64,000 nt of DNA from RUG11237 sp045119215 (GTDB taxonomy: Bacteria > Bacillota > Clostridia > Lachnospirales > Lachnospiraceae). Location: positions 81,563-145,562 of the forward strand of contig JBGVDD010000168.1 in the NCBI GenBank assembly GCA_045119215.1, in the 5' to 3' direction. Below, piece after piece: positions 1 through 8,918 of the stretch. The notes beneath the pieces were generated by a model that saw nothing but the letters and a program-made list of their open reading frames with translations, was not told the DNA's origin and ran no database searches. Made by a program: the position numbers and the translations under genes. Numbering within the stretch: position 1 is the stretch's first letter; every line of letters starts with the position of its first letter.

Positions 1-1245
1 AAGATAAAATATAACAAAGTATTTGGATATTATCTGGAAGTGACAAATTCCTATAAAGATTTGGTGCCGGAACATTATCTGCGCAAGCAGACCTTAAGTA
101 ATGCAGAACGATTTATTACTCCGGAATTAAAGGAACTGGAGGATAAAATTCTGGGGGCAGAGGACAAACTCTACTCTTTGGAATATGAGGAGTTTTGCAG
201 GGTTCGGGATACCGTGGCGGCAGAGGTTCACAGAATTCAAAAGACTGCCAATGCAATTGCAAAGCTGGATGTTATCACCAGTCTTTCTAAAGTGGCAGAA
301 CAAAACAATTTTGTCCGGCCAAAGATAAATACAAAGGGAATTATTGATATCAAAGGTGGACGTCACCCGGTAGTAGAAAAAATGATTCAAAATGATATGT
401 TTGTTGATAACGATACCTATCTGGACAATCAGAAGAATCGTATCTCCATTATTACCGGGCCTAATATGGCTGGAAAATCAACTTATATGAGACAGACTGC
501 TTTGATTGTTTTAATGGCTCAGATTGGCTCTTTTGTACCCGCCACAGAGGCAAAAATTGGTATTGTGGACAGAATTTTTACCAGAGTGGGGGCGTCGGAT
601 GATTTGGCATCAGGTCAGAGTACTTTTATGGTGGAGATGACAGAAGTGGCAAATATATTGCGAAATGCAACAGCTAATAGTTTATTAATCTTGGATGAGA
701 TTGGTCGAGGAACTTCTACTTTTGATGGCTTGTCTATCGCCTGGGCTGTGGTGGAGCATATCAGCAATACAAAATTATTGGGGGCAAAGACATTGTTTGC
801 TACTCATTACCATGAACTGACAGAACTGGAAGGAAAGATAGATGGGGTGAACAATTATTGCATCGCTGTAAAAGAACAGGGAGATTCTATTTGTTTTCTA
901 CGAAAAATAATCAAAGGTGGTGCAGATAGAAGTTATGGTATTCAAGTGGCTAAGTTGGCAGGAGTGCCGGAGAGTGTTATTGCAAGGGCAAGGGAAATCT
1001 CGGAAGAATTAAATGATGCGGACATTCTGGCAAATGCAAGACAGATTGCGGAAAATAGTACAAAGGCTGCATTTGGAAATGCCTTGAAAGGGAACATTGA
1101 GGCAGAACAGATTTCCTTGTTTGACACGGTCAAAGATGAGGATATTATCAAAGAGATAGAACAGGTTGATATTGGAAATCTTACACCAGTGGAGGCGTTA
1201 AATGAATTATACCGGTTGCAGAATAAAATAAAAAATCGTTGGTAA
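1..1245 (+). CDS. mutS: DNA mismatch repair protein MutS, 3' part
   Basis: The reading frame is open from base 1, so the 5' part lies outside the window. It encodes the end of the lever/clamp region and the complete C-terminal ATPase. Visible motifs are the Walker A GPNMAGKST (about base 460), the DDLASGQSTFMVEM signature, the Walker B LLILDEIGRGTST and the ATHYHELTEL switch. These define MutS1, which recognises mispaired bases and recruits MutL. The C-terminus carries the usual QISLFD beta-clamp-binding type motif. It lies 16 bases before mutL, so the two are co-transcribed. There is no sign of decay in the visible part. Confidence 0.97.
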   Translation, partial: KIKYNKVFGYYLEVTNSYKDLVPEHYLRKQTLSNAERFITPELKELEDKILGAEDKLYSLEYEEFCRVRDTVAAEVHRIQKTANAIAKLDVITSLSKVAEQNNFVRPKINTKGIIDIKGGRHPVVEKMIQNDMFVDNDTYLDNQKNRISIITGPNMAGKSTYMRQTALIVLMAQIGSFVPATEAKIGIVDRIFTRVGASDDLASGQSTFMVEMTEVANILRNATANSLLILDEIGRGTSTFDGLSIAWAVVEHISNTKLLGAKTLFATHYHELTELEGKIDGVNNYCIAVKEQGDSICFLRKIIKGGADRSYGIQVAKLAGVPESVIARAREISEELNDADILANARQIAENSTKAAFGNALKGNIEAEQISLFDTVKDEDIIKEIEQVDIGNLTPVEALNELYRLQNKIKNRW

Positions 1246-1261
1246 AATGTGAGAGGAAACA

Positions 1262-3301
1262 ATGAGCAGAATTCAGGTTTTAGACAAGAGTACAATTGAT
1301 AAAATTGCGGCAGGAGAAGTGGTAGAGAGGCCTTCTTCGGTAGTGAAGGAATTGGTGGAAAATGCACTGGACGCAAAAGCAACAGCCATTACTGTTGAGA
1401 TTAAAGATGGAGGTATCTCTTTGATACGTATCACAGATAATGGAAGTGGTATTGAGAAAGATGATATTAAGACTGCTTTTTTGCGTCATGCTACCAGCAA
1501 AATAAAGAGTGCAGAAGATTTGCTTTCGGTGTCGTCTTTGGGATTTCGTGGAGAAGCTTTATCTAGTATTGGGGCAGTGAGCCAGGTGGAACTTATTACC
1601 AAAACTCAAACTCAGTTTAGTGGGAGCAGATATCGTATAGAAGGCGGAAATGAAATAGGACTGGAGGAGGTAGGTGCACCGGATGGAACTACATTCCTTG
1701 TGAGAAATCTGTTCTACAATGTACCGGCTAGAAGAAAATTTTTGAAATCTGCCCAGACAGAGGCGGGATATATCTCTGCAATTATGGAACGGATGGCATT
1801 GTCACGCCCGGATGTATCCTTTAAATTTATTCAGAACAATCAGACAAAGCTTCAAACTAGTGGCAACACAAATCTGAAGGATATCATTTATCATATTTAT
1901 GGAAGGGATATCACGTCCAATCTCATTCCCATCGACCGAACCATAAACGGTGTAAGTTTGACAGGATTTATTGGGAAACCATTGATATCCAGAGGAAATA
2001 GAAGTTTTGAGAATTACTTTGTGAATGGGCGGTACGTAAAAAGCAAAGTGATATCGGCAGCTATAGAAGAGGGCTATCGAGGTTTCGTCATGCAGCACAA
2101 GTATCCCTTTACCGTATTGAATTTATCCATGGATGGCAGAATGTTAGATGTAAATGTGCATCCTACAAAAATGGAACTTCGTATTTCAAATCAGGAGGAC
2201 GTATACCGTTTTATCTGCATGGCGGTGAGGGATGCACTAAACGGAAGAGAACTGATTCCTAAGGTATCTGTGGGAAAAGAGGAAAATGTAAAGACAAAAC
2301 GTATCATTGAAAAATCAAGACCAGAGCCCTTTGAAAAAAAACGGCTTGCCATGGAGTTAAAAGATGAAAACAGTGCTTTGATAAAAGACAAAGACAGAAC
2401 AACGACCAGTGGAAAAATTGCCGAATCTACATTGGATTATGGAAAGAAAAAGACGGCTGTAGAAAAAAAGGCACCTTCTGTGCTTCCTGTCAAGGATGAT
2501 AAAAAAGAGTTGTGTAAACCCCGGGGACAAGAACTGCAAATGCAGCCAAAAGAATCGCAGAAACAAGAGCTACAAGAAGAGTTGTGTAAACCTCAGGAAC
2601 AAGAGCTGCAACAACAGCCAAGGGAATTGCAAAGACAAGAACCACAGACACAACAGCAGATACAGGAACAAAAGCCAAAACAGATGGAATTATTTGAAAC
2701 AAATCTTCTGGGAGCCGATGCCAGGCCGAAACATAAGTTGATAGGACAACTGTTTCAAACTTACTGGCTGGTGGAGTTTGAAGATAATCTGTTTATCATT
2801 GACCAGCATGCGGCTCATGAAAAGGTTTTGTATGAACGAAATGTTAAGCTGTGGAAGGAGAAAGTCCATACATCCCAGATGGTGAGTCCGCCAATTATCC
2901 TGACCCTGTCTAATAAAGAAGTGGAAATGTTGGAAACCTACCAGGAATATTTAAGGGAACTTGGATTCGAAATTGAACATTTTGGCGGAAAAGAATATGC
3001 AATTTGTGGTGTGCCGGGAAATCTGTACGGACTGGCACAAAAGGATGTATTGTTAGAGTTTATTGATTCTTTGGAAACTACACCGGGAAAGGCAACACCG
3101 GAAATTATAACAGATAAGCTGGCAACTATGTCCTGCAAGGCGGCAGTAAAGGGAAACCAAAGGTTGTCATTTCAGGAGATGAATGCCTTGATAGATGAAT
3201 TGATGACTTTGGAAAACCCATATAACTGTCCCCATGGAAGACCAACCATTATTTCCATGAGTAAATATGACATTGAAAAGAAGTTCAAACGGATTGTATA
3301 A
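1262..3301 (+). CDS. mutL: DNA mismatch repair endonuclease MutL
   Basis: This 679-residue MutL follows mutS, with a GAGAGGA site before the ATG. The N-terminal GHKL ATPase shows ELVENALDA, DNGSGI and GFRGEALSSIG within the first 105 residues. A charged, glutamine-rich linker (about residues 340-480) leads to the C-terminal dimerisation/endonuclease domain. That domain has DQHAAHEKVLYE near residue 514, the DQHA(X)2E(X)4E metal-binding motif of nicking MutL proteins. CPHGRPT near the end completes the site. It should therefore be an endonuclease-active, MutH-independent MutL. The linker contains an imperfect internal repeat (LCKP...QELQ twice). Confidence 0.97.
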   Translation: MSRIQVLDKSTIDKIAAGEVVERPSSVVKELVENALDAKATAITVEIKDGGISLIRITDNGSGIEKDDIKTAFLRHATSKIKSAEDLLSVSSLGFRGEALSSIGAVSQVELITKTQTQFSGSRYRIEGGNEIGLEEVGAPDGTTFLVRNLFYNVPARRKFLKSAQTEAGYISAIMERMALSRPDVSFKFIQNNQTKLQTSGNTNLKDIIYHIYGRDITSNLIPIDRTINGVSLTGFIGKPLISRGNRSFENYFVNGRYVKSKVISAAIEEGYRGFVMQHKYPFTVLNLSMDGRMLDVNVHPTKMELRISNQEDVYRFICMAVRDALNGRELIPKVSVGKEENVKTKRIIEKSRPEPFEKKRLAMELKDENSALIKDKDRTTTSGKIAESTLDYGKKKTAVEKKAPSVLPVKDDKKELCKPRGQELQMQPKESQKQELQEELCKPQEQELQQQPRELQRQEPQTQQQIQEQKPKQMELFETNLLGADARPKHKLIGQLFQTYWLVEFEDNLFIIDQHAAHEKVLYERNVKLWKEKVHTSQMVSPPIILTLSNKEVEMLETYQEYLRELGFEIEHFGGKEYAICGVPGNLYGLAQKDVLLEFIDSLETTPGKATPEIITDKLATMSCKAAVKGNQRLSFQEMNALIDELMTLENPYNCPHGRPTIISMSKYDIEKKFKRIV

Positions 3302-3314
3302 AAGGGAGGAAAAG

Positions 3315-4259
3315 ATGAAGCCACCATTAATTATTTTGGCAGGTCCTACCGCAGTGGGAAAGACTGCTGCCTCCATCGAATTAGCAAAGGCTGTAAACGG
3401 GGAAATTATTTCCGCAGACTCCATGCAGGTGTACAAATATATGGACATTGGTTCTGCAAAAATTACCCGGGAAGAAATGCAGGGAGTGCCACATTATCTT
3501 ATTGATGAATTGGAGCCCACAAAAGAGTTTAATGTCGCTTTGTTCCAAAAACTGGCAAATAAGTATATGGAGCAGATTTATGCAAAAGGGAAAATTCCTA
3601 TTTTAGTAGGCGGTACAGGATTTTACATTCAGTCAGTTCTTTATCAGATTGATTTTACTGAAAATGACTCAGATATGACCTACCGTAAAGAACTGGAGAC
3701 TTTGGCACGGCAGGAAGGGAAGGAATATCTACACCAGATGCTTTGGCAGGTGGATGAAAAGTCAGCAAGAGAGATTCATGCAAACAATGTAAAACGTGTG
3801 ATACGGGCATTGGAGTTTTATCATAAAACGGGACAGAAGATATCAGAACACAATGAGGAAGAGAGAAAGAAAGACTCTCCATATAATTATGTATATTTTG
3901 TGTTGAATGACGAGAGAGCTGTGGTATATGATAGAATCAATCTTCGGGTGGATCTTATGTTTGAACAGGGTCTGTTGGAAGAGGTAGAAAAATTAAAAGC
4001 CATGGGTTGTACCAAAGATATGGTAGCAATGCAGGGGCTGGGGTATAAGGAAGTTCTTGACTATCTGGACGGGAGATGCAGCCTGGACCAGGCAAAAGAT
4101 AAGATAAAACAAGAGACAAGACATTTTGCAAAAAGACAGCTTACCTGGTTTCGCAGGGAGAAGGATGTGTGCTGGGTGAATAAGCAGGAGTTTCATAGGG
4201 AAGATGAAAAAATCCACCAATATATGCTGGATGTGTTAAAGGAAAGAGAGATCATATGA
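3315..4259 (+). CDS. miaA: tRNA dimethylallyltransferase MiaA
   Basis: MiaA transfers the dimethylallyl group to N6 of A37 in tRNAs that read UNN codons. The 314-residue protein has the P-loop GPTAVGKT (residues 9-16), ADSMQVYKYMDIGSAK and LVGGTGFYIQ, all typical of the family. The ATG at 3315 is chosen because GGGAGG lies just upstream; an in-frame extension back to 3267 overlaps mutL and has no ribosome site. Its stop overlaps the next gene's start (ATGA), which implies coupled translation. mutS-mutL-miaA is a common Firmicutes order. Confidence 0.96.
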   Translation: MKPPLIILAGPTAVGKTAASIELAKAVNGEIISADSMQVYKYMDIGSAKITREEMQGVPHYLIDELEPTKEFNVALFQKLANKYMEQIYAKGKIPILVGGTGFYIQSVLYQIDFTENDSDMTYRKELETLARQEGKEYLHQMLWQVDEKSAREIHANNVKRVIRALEFYHKTGQKISEHNEEERKKDSPYNYVYFVLNDERAVVYDRINLRVDLMFEQGLLEEVEKLKAMGCTKDMVAMQGLGYKEVLDYLDGRCSLDQAKDKIKQETRHFAKRQLTWFRREKDVCWVNKQEFHREDEKIHQYMLDVLKEREII

Positions 4260-5542
4260 AGAATTTAGAAGAATTATACAAAGAAATGGGAATTAGCAAA
4301 GAGGTATTTGCTTATGCTATGTCAATTGAAAATGGACTAAAAGAAAGATTTGAAAAAATCCAGGAAACCACCACATACAATCAGATGAAAGTGTTGGAGG
4401 CAATGCAGGAGAATCAAGTCAGTGAAGCCTGCTTTGCGGCTACCACAGGTTATGGATACAATGATTTAGGTAGAGATAAATTAGAAGATGTGTATGCTAG
4501 TGTGTTTCACACGGAGGCTGCTTTGGTGAGACCACAGATTACCTGTGGAACCCATGCATTGACCATTGCACTGGCGGCGAATACCAGACCTGGAGATGAA
4601 ATACTTTCCCCAGTTGGAAAACCTTATGACACCTTAGAAGAGGTCATTGGAATTCGACCGTCCAAAGGTTCTCTTGCGGAATATGGTATCACATATGCAC
4701 AGGTGGATTTGCTGGACAATGGAGAGTTTGATTTTGAAGGCATTAAGAACGCTATCAATGAGAGAACAAAACTGGTAACCATTCAGCGTTCCAAAGGCTA
4801 TCAAACCAGACCAACTTTGTCTGTGGAGCGAATTGGAGAATTGATTAAATTTGTGAAAGAAATCAAGCCGGATGTTATCTGTATGGTAGACAATTGTTAC
4901 GGTGAATTTGTGGAAACTATAGAGCCAAGTGACGTGGGTGCAGATATGGTGGTTGGTTCTTTGATTAAAAATCCAGGTGGTGGTCTGGCACCTATTGGAG
5001 GATACATTGCAGGGCGAAGTGACCTGATAGAAATGTGTGCATACCGTCTTACTACACCGGGACTGGGAAAAGAGGTAGGTGCTACCTTGGGAATCAACGG
5101 CAGCTTGTATCAGGGACTGTTTCTGGCTCCTACAGTTACTGCTTCTGCCTTGAAAGGAGCAATTTTTGCCGCAAATATCTATGAAAAACTGGGATTTGAT
5201 GTGATTCCAAACAGCACAGAGAGCAGACATGATATTATTCAGGCGGTGACATTGAGAACACCAGAAGGTGTGATTGCTTTTTGTGAAGGAATTCAGGCGG
5301 CATCACCGGTGGACAGTCATGTGGTTCCAGAACCATGGGCAATGCCAGGGTATGATGCGGATGTGATTATGGCAGCGGGAGCTTTTGTATCGGGGTCATC
5401 TATTGAGTTGAGTGCAGATGGTCCAATGAAAGAACCATATGCTGTATATTTCCAAGGGGGACTGACATATGAACATGCGAGATTTGGCATTATGCGTTCC
5501 TTGCAGCAGATGGTAAATAAAGGTTTGGTATCACTTTCTTAA
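4256..5542 (+). CDS. PLP-dependent enzyme of the aluminium resistance / methionine gamma-lyase-like family
   Basis: This 428-residue fold-type I PLP enzyme matches the YnbB/aluminium-resistance family (a Cys/Met metabolism relative) that often sits behind miaA in clostridia. GSLIKNPGGGLAPIGGY near residues 238-254 contains the probable PLP lysine. TGYGYNDLGRDKLE and RPQITCGTHAL are other family-typical stretches. The real substrate is not established by sequence. The ATG overlaps the miaA stop. A short AT-rich inverted repeat (5535-5557) spans the stop codon but lacks a T run. Confidence 0.88.
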   Translation: MKNLEELYKEMGISKEVFAYAMSIENGLKERFEKIQETTTYNQMKVLEAMQENQVSEACFAATTGYGYNDLGRDKLEDVYASVFHTEAALVRPQITCGTHALTIALAANTRPGDEILSPVGKPYDTLEEVIGIRPSKGSLAEYGITYAQVDLLDNGEFDFEGIKNAINERTKLVTIQRSKGYQTRPTLSVERIGELIKFVKEIKPDVICMVDNCYGEFVETIEPSDVGADMVVGSLIKNPGGGLAPIGGYIAGRSDLIEMCAYRLTTPGLGKEVGATLGINGSLYQGLFLAPTVTASALKGAIFAANIYEKLGFDVIPNSTESRHDIIQAVTLRTPEGVIAFCEGIQAASPVDSHVVPEPWAMPGYDADVIMAAGAFVSGSSIELSADGPMKEPYAVYFQGGLTYEHARFGIMRSLQQMVNKGLVSLS

Positions 5543-5598
5543 ATTTATTTTAAGAAATGAGAAAAAATCAAAAAATTGTATACAATAAATTTAATTTG

Positions 5599-5607
5599 TG
5601 CTATTAT
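5599..5607 (+). promoter_or_regulatory. candidate extended -10 promoter for radC-mreB
   Basis: TGCTATTAT is an extended -10 element (TG-N-TATTAT), with a weak TATACA 17 bases before the hexamer. It is the best promoter-like site in the 215-base gap between the PLP enzyme and radC and would give a leader of about 140 bases. Nothing else distinct is seen in that gap. Inferred from sequence only. Confidence 0.45.
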
Positions 5608-5757
5608 ATAGTGTGTTGTTTTGCGTGGATTTTTTTAGTGTGAAAAAGTGCTTTTTACAGTATGTTTCATAGGATAATCGTCATAATAAAAGGTGAGTAT
5701 CATATGATGTGAATTTGATTTTGCTTTTACATATGACAAAATATGGTTAGGAGGCAT

Positions 5758-6468
5758 ATGATAGTAAAACAGCAAACTATGAAAGAATTACCAAAAAGTG
5801 AACAACCTTACGAAAAATTCTTGGCAGTTGGAGAAGAAAATTTAAGCGATGCAGAATTGCTGGCTATTCTTATTCGCTCAGGGACACAGGGCATGAGTGC
5901 AATTTCTGTGGCAAATCATGTGATTTCTGCAGGCACAAAGGAACAGGGGTTATTAAATCTACAGTTGATGTCTTATCAGGAATTGCAAAGTATCCCGGGG
6001 ATTGGGCAGGTAAAGGCTATACAATTGAAGTGCCTGGGAGAATTATCCAAAAGAATTGCAAAGACCAATCGAAGATTAAGCTTGAATTTTACGATTCCTA
6101 AAACCGTTGCAGAATATTATATGGAAGAGTACCGCCTAAAGCAACAGGAACATTTACTACTGATTATGGTAAATACTAAAGGAGGACTCATTGGAGAGAA
6201 GGTAATATTTAAAGGTACGGTAAATGGTTCCTTGGTTTCTCCTAGAGAGGTGTTTATTGAGGCGTTACAAAGGCAGGCGGTCTATATCATACTTTTACAC
6301 AACCATCCTAGTGGGGATCCAAGTCCCAGCGGTGAGGATATTTCCCTCACCAGGCGTATGCAGGAAGCAGGGAATCTGATTGATATTCAGCTGTTAGATC
6401 ATATTATTATCGGAGAACATAAATATTTTAGCTTTGCAGAAAAAGATTTATTATATAATTCATTATAG
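5758..6468 (+). CDS. radC: RadC family protein (JAMM domain)
   Basis: The 236-residue product begins with the family-typical KELPKSEQPYEKF and carries a helix-hairpin-helix stretch (SIPGIGQVKAIQLK). The C-terminal JAMM-type metal site is LLHNHPSGDPSPSGED. The biochemical role is uncertain; links to DNA repair are historical and disputed. AGGAGG lies 3 bases before the chosen ATG at 5758. That spacing is tight, so the ATG at 5779 or 5743 cannot be excluded. It heads the mre-min cluster, as in Bacillus and clostridia. Confidence 0.93.
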   Translation: MIVKQQTMKELPKSEQPYEKFLAVGEENLSDAELLAILIRSGTQGMSAISVANHVISAGTKEQGLLNLQLMSYQELQSIPGIGQVKAIQLKCLGELSKRIAKTNRRLSLNFTIPKTVAEYYMEEYRLKQQEHLLLIMVNTKGGLIGEKVIFKGTVNGSLVSPREVFIEALQRQAVYIILLHNHPSGDPSPSGEDISLTRRMQEAGNLIDIQLLDHIIIGEHKYFSFAEKDLLYNSL

Positions 6469-6486
6469 CGAAAGGAGTCATGTGAA

Positions 6487-7515
6487 GTGGCAGTAAATAG
6501 TTTTGGTATTGATTTAGGAACAAGTAACATAAAGATTTATAATATGGCGGAGGATAGTATTCTGAACCAAAAGAATATATTAGCAGTCCGCAATAAGTCT
6601 GCACTTTTTGCTATCGGAGATGAGGCATACGATATGTATGAAAAAGCTCCGGCAAATATTCACATATCTTATCCGCTAAACGATGGAGTGATTGCCAATA
6701 TTCGTAATATGCAGTCCTTATTGTATCAGTTTATAAAGATTTCTACCAATAATAATATCAAGCCAGCAGATTATTATATTGCGGTACCTACAGATATTAC
6801 AGAGGTAGAAAAACGTGCCTTTGGTGATTTGATTAAAAATTCGGGGCTGAAACCTAAAAAAATCTGCACTGTGGAAAAGGGAATTGCAGATGCAGCGGGA
6901 ATTGGTGTAGGTCTGGATGAGGCAACCGGAGTTATGATTGTGAATATTGGTGCTGAAACTACAGAAATCTCAGTTATCTCTCTTGGTGGAGTGGTAATCA
7001 GTAAGCTAATCAAGGCTGGTGGTGTTAAATTTGACGAGGCTATCCAGAATATGATTCGAAGAAATTATAATCTGATTATAGGAAACAAGACGGCAGCCAA
7101 TATCAAACATCAGTTAGCCAGCGGAATCCGTGAGGAAAACGGTGTGACAGGAATGGTCTGTGGACGAGATGTGGTAACAGGTCTTCCAATAGAAGTGGAG
7201 ATTCCGTCAGAATTGATTTACGAGGCATTAAAAGAGCCTTTGCATACAATTATGGACGCAATCAAGGTGATTTTGGAGCGTACTCCACCAGAATTTGCCA
7301 GGGATATTATCAAGGCAGGTGTTTATGTAACCGGAGGTTGTGCTCAGATTAGAAATTTATCAGAACTTATTACAAAGTCAACTGGCCTAAATGTAAATAT
7401 ATCTGAAAATCCTTCAGAAAGTGTTGCCAGGGGACTTGCAAATATTATTAATAATAACGAGTATAAGTACCTTGCCTATAATATCAAAGATATTACTAAT
7501 TTATATAAAAAATAA
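6487..7515 (+). CDS. mreB: rod shape-determining protein MreB
   Basis: This 342-residue actin-like ATPase organises lateral cell-wall synthesis on the inner face of the membrane. It begins with the phosphate-1 loop FGIDLGTSNIKIY, followed by IVNIGAETTEISVI (phosphate-2) and VYVTGGCAQI (adenosine motif). Length and motifs are standard. The start is GTG at 6487 with AAAGGAG ten bases upstream. mreC and mreD follow directly, which supports MreB over an MreB-like paralogue. Confidence 0.96.
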   Translation: MAVNSFGIDLGTSNIKIYNMAEDSILNQKNILAVRNKSALFAIGDEAYDMYEKAPANIHISYPLNDGVIANIRNMQSLLYQFIKISTNNNIKPADYYIAVPTDITEVEKRAFGDLIKNSGLKPKKICTVEKGIADAAGIGVGLDEATGVMIVNIGAETTEISVISLGGVVISKLIKAGGVKFDEAIQNMIRRNYNLIIGNKTAANIKHQLASGIREENGVTGMVCGRDVVTGLPIEVEIPSELIYEALKEPLHTIMDAIKVILERTPPEFARDIIKAGVYVTGGCAQIRNLSELITKSTGLNVNISENPSESVARGLANIINNNEYKYLAYNIKDITNLYKK

Positions 7516-7543
7516 GATTTGAAATAAAGCTTGAGGAATGGGA

Positions 7544-8392
7544 ATGAAAAAGAAAAAACCAAAAAAGACTCTGTCAAGTGAATATGTGTTGTTATTTTTT
7601 TCTATACTGTGTGTTGCAGTGATTCTGCTTACGTTTAATACCCACATCACAGCAGGACCCCTTCGAAGTGTAGCCAGCTATGTATTGGTTCCTTTGCAGA
7701 AGGGAATCAATCAGGTTGGTATGGTGGTAACAGGATGGTCAGATAAGATGGTGAAGCTTAATGAGGTAGTTGCAGAAAATCAAGAGTTAAAAGAAAAAAT
7801 AGATGAACTTACAACAGAAAATAATATTTTGCAACAGGATAAGTATGAATTAAACCGTTTGAGAAAACTTTACAAGTTGGATGAAAAATACCCTGAGTAC
7901 GATAAAGTGGCTGCCCGGGTAATAGGAAAGGATGCGGGGAATTGGTTCCACAACTTCGTGATTGACAAAGGAAGCAAGGATGGATTAAAGGTAGATATGA
8001 ATGTAATCGCCGGAAGTGGACTGGTAGGAAGAATTACCTCTGTCAGCGCTAATAGTGCGTCCGTCTTAGCGGTGATAGATGATACCAGCAATGTGGCTGC
8101 ACAGATTTTATCCACCTCAGATAATTGTATTGTGACAGGTAATTTGCAATTGATGAATGAAAATAAAATTGCTATTTCCAAACTTACTGATTCAGATAAT
8201 AAGGTGTCCTCAGGGGAAAAGGTTATAACCTCTAATATTAGTGATAAGTTTTTGCCAGGTATTTTAATTGGTTATGTGGATGAAATTGATACGGATTCCA
8301 ACAATCTGACCAAGTCAGGAACTTTGAGACCAGCAGTTGATTTTGCCCATTTGGAGGAAGTTCTTGTGATATTAGAGTTAAAAGGAGAGTAA
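7544..8392 (+). CDS. mreC: rod shape-determining protein MreC
   Basis: MreC is a bitopic membrane protein linking MreB to the extracellular wall synthases. A lysine-rich start is followed by one membrane segment (about residues 15-35), a coiled coil (VVAENQELKEKIDELTTENN) and the beta-rich MreC domain. That domain has the family-typical KGSKDGLKVDMNVI and GLVGRI stretches. ATG 7544 is preferred over 7538 because the GAGGA site is better spaced. It lies between mreB and mreD. Confidence 0.95.
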   Translation: MKKKKPKKTLSSEYVLLFFSILCVAVILLTFNTHITAGPLRSVASYVLVPLQKGINQVGMVVTGWSDKMVKLNEVVAENQELKEKIDELTTENNILQQDKYELNRLRKLYKLDEKYPEYDKVAARVIGKDAGNWFHNFVIDKGSKDGLKVDMNVIAGSGLVGRITSVSANSASVLAVIDDTSNVAAQILSTSDNCIVTGNLQLMNENKIAISKLTDSDNKVSSGEKVITSNISDKFLPGILIGYVDEIDTDSNNLTKSGTLRPAVDFAHLEEVLVILELKGE

Positions 8393-8396
8393 TGCC

Positions 8397-8918
8397 GTGA
8401 AGCGAAAAGTGGTTGTTATCATTTTGGTCTTGATTTCTTTTATATTGCAATGCACTGTATTAAAATCCATACCTTTTACAAAGGTGGTACCTAATTTGCT
8501 GATAGTTATCACATCATCCTTCGGTTTTATGAGGGGCAAAAAAGAAGGATTGTTTGTGGGGCTTTGTTCTGGAATCCTGATAGACTTATTTTATAGTGAT
8601 GTGCTAGGGTTTTATTCCCTTTTGTTTATGTACATAGGGTATTTAAATGGTTTTTTTAAAAATATGTTTTATGATGATGATATAAAACTTCCTATGATAC
8701 TGATTACATTGAGTGATTTTGTATATGGTTGTATTATTTATGTTTTTTCTTTTCTGTTAAGGGGAAGATTTGATGGTCTTTTTTATCTAAAGACAATCAT
8801 ACTTCCGGAGGTGATATATACAGCAGTGGCTACTTTGGTATTTTATCGAGTAATTCGCGGGATCAATAGCAGATTAGAGGAAGAAGAGAAAAGGAGCGCG
8901 ACGAAATTTGTTAAATGA
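8397..8918 (+). CDS. mreD: rod shape-determining protein MreD
   Basis: This 173-residue integral membrane protein has about five hydrophobic segments. FGFMRGKKEGLFVGLCSGILIDLFYSDVLG is replaced here by its key parts: EGLFVGLCSGILIDLFYS is the conserved MreD stretch. It is part of the elongasome with MreB, MreC, RodA and PBP2. The start is GTG at 8397, after a GGAG site and 4 bases behind mreC. The end overlaps the PBP2 start by about 11 bases, so the genes are translationally coupled. Confidence 0.93.
   Translation: MKRKVVVIILVLISFILQCTVLKSIPFTKVVPNLLIVITSSFGFMRGKKEGLFVGLCSGILIDLFYSDVLGFYSLLFMYIGYLNGFFKNMFYDDDIKLPMILITLSDFVYGCIIYVFSFLLRGRFDGLFYLKTIILPEVIYTAVATLVFYRVIRGINSRLEEEEKRSATKFVK

Noticed and set aside
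4634..5230. A 198-codon open frame on the - strand
   Set aside because: It lies fully within the PLP enzyme gene, has no ribosome site and encodes a cysteine- and serine-rich sequence with no family look; it is an antisense shadow.
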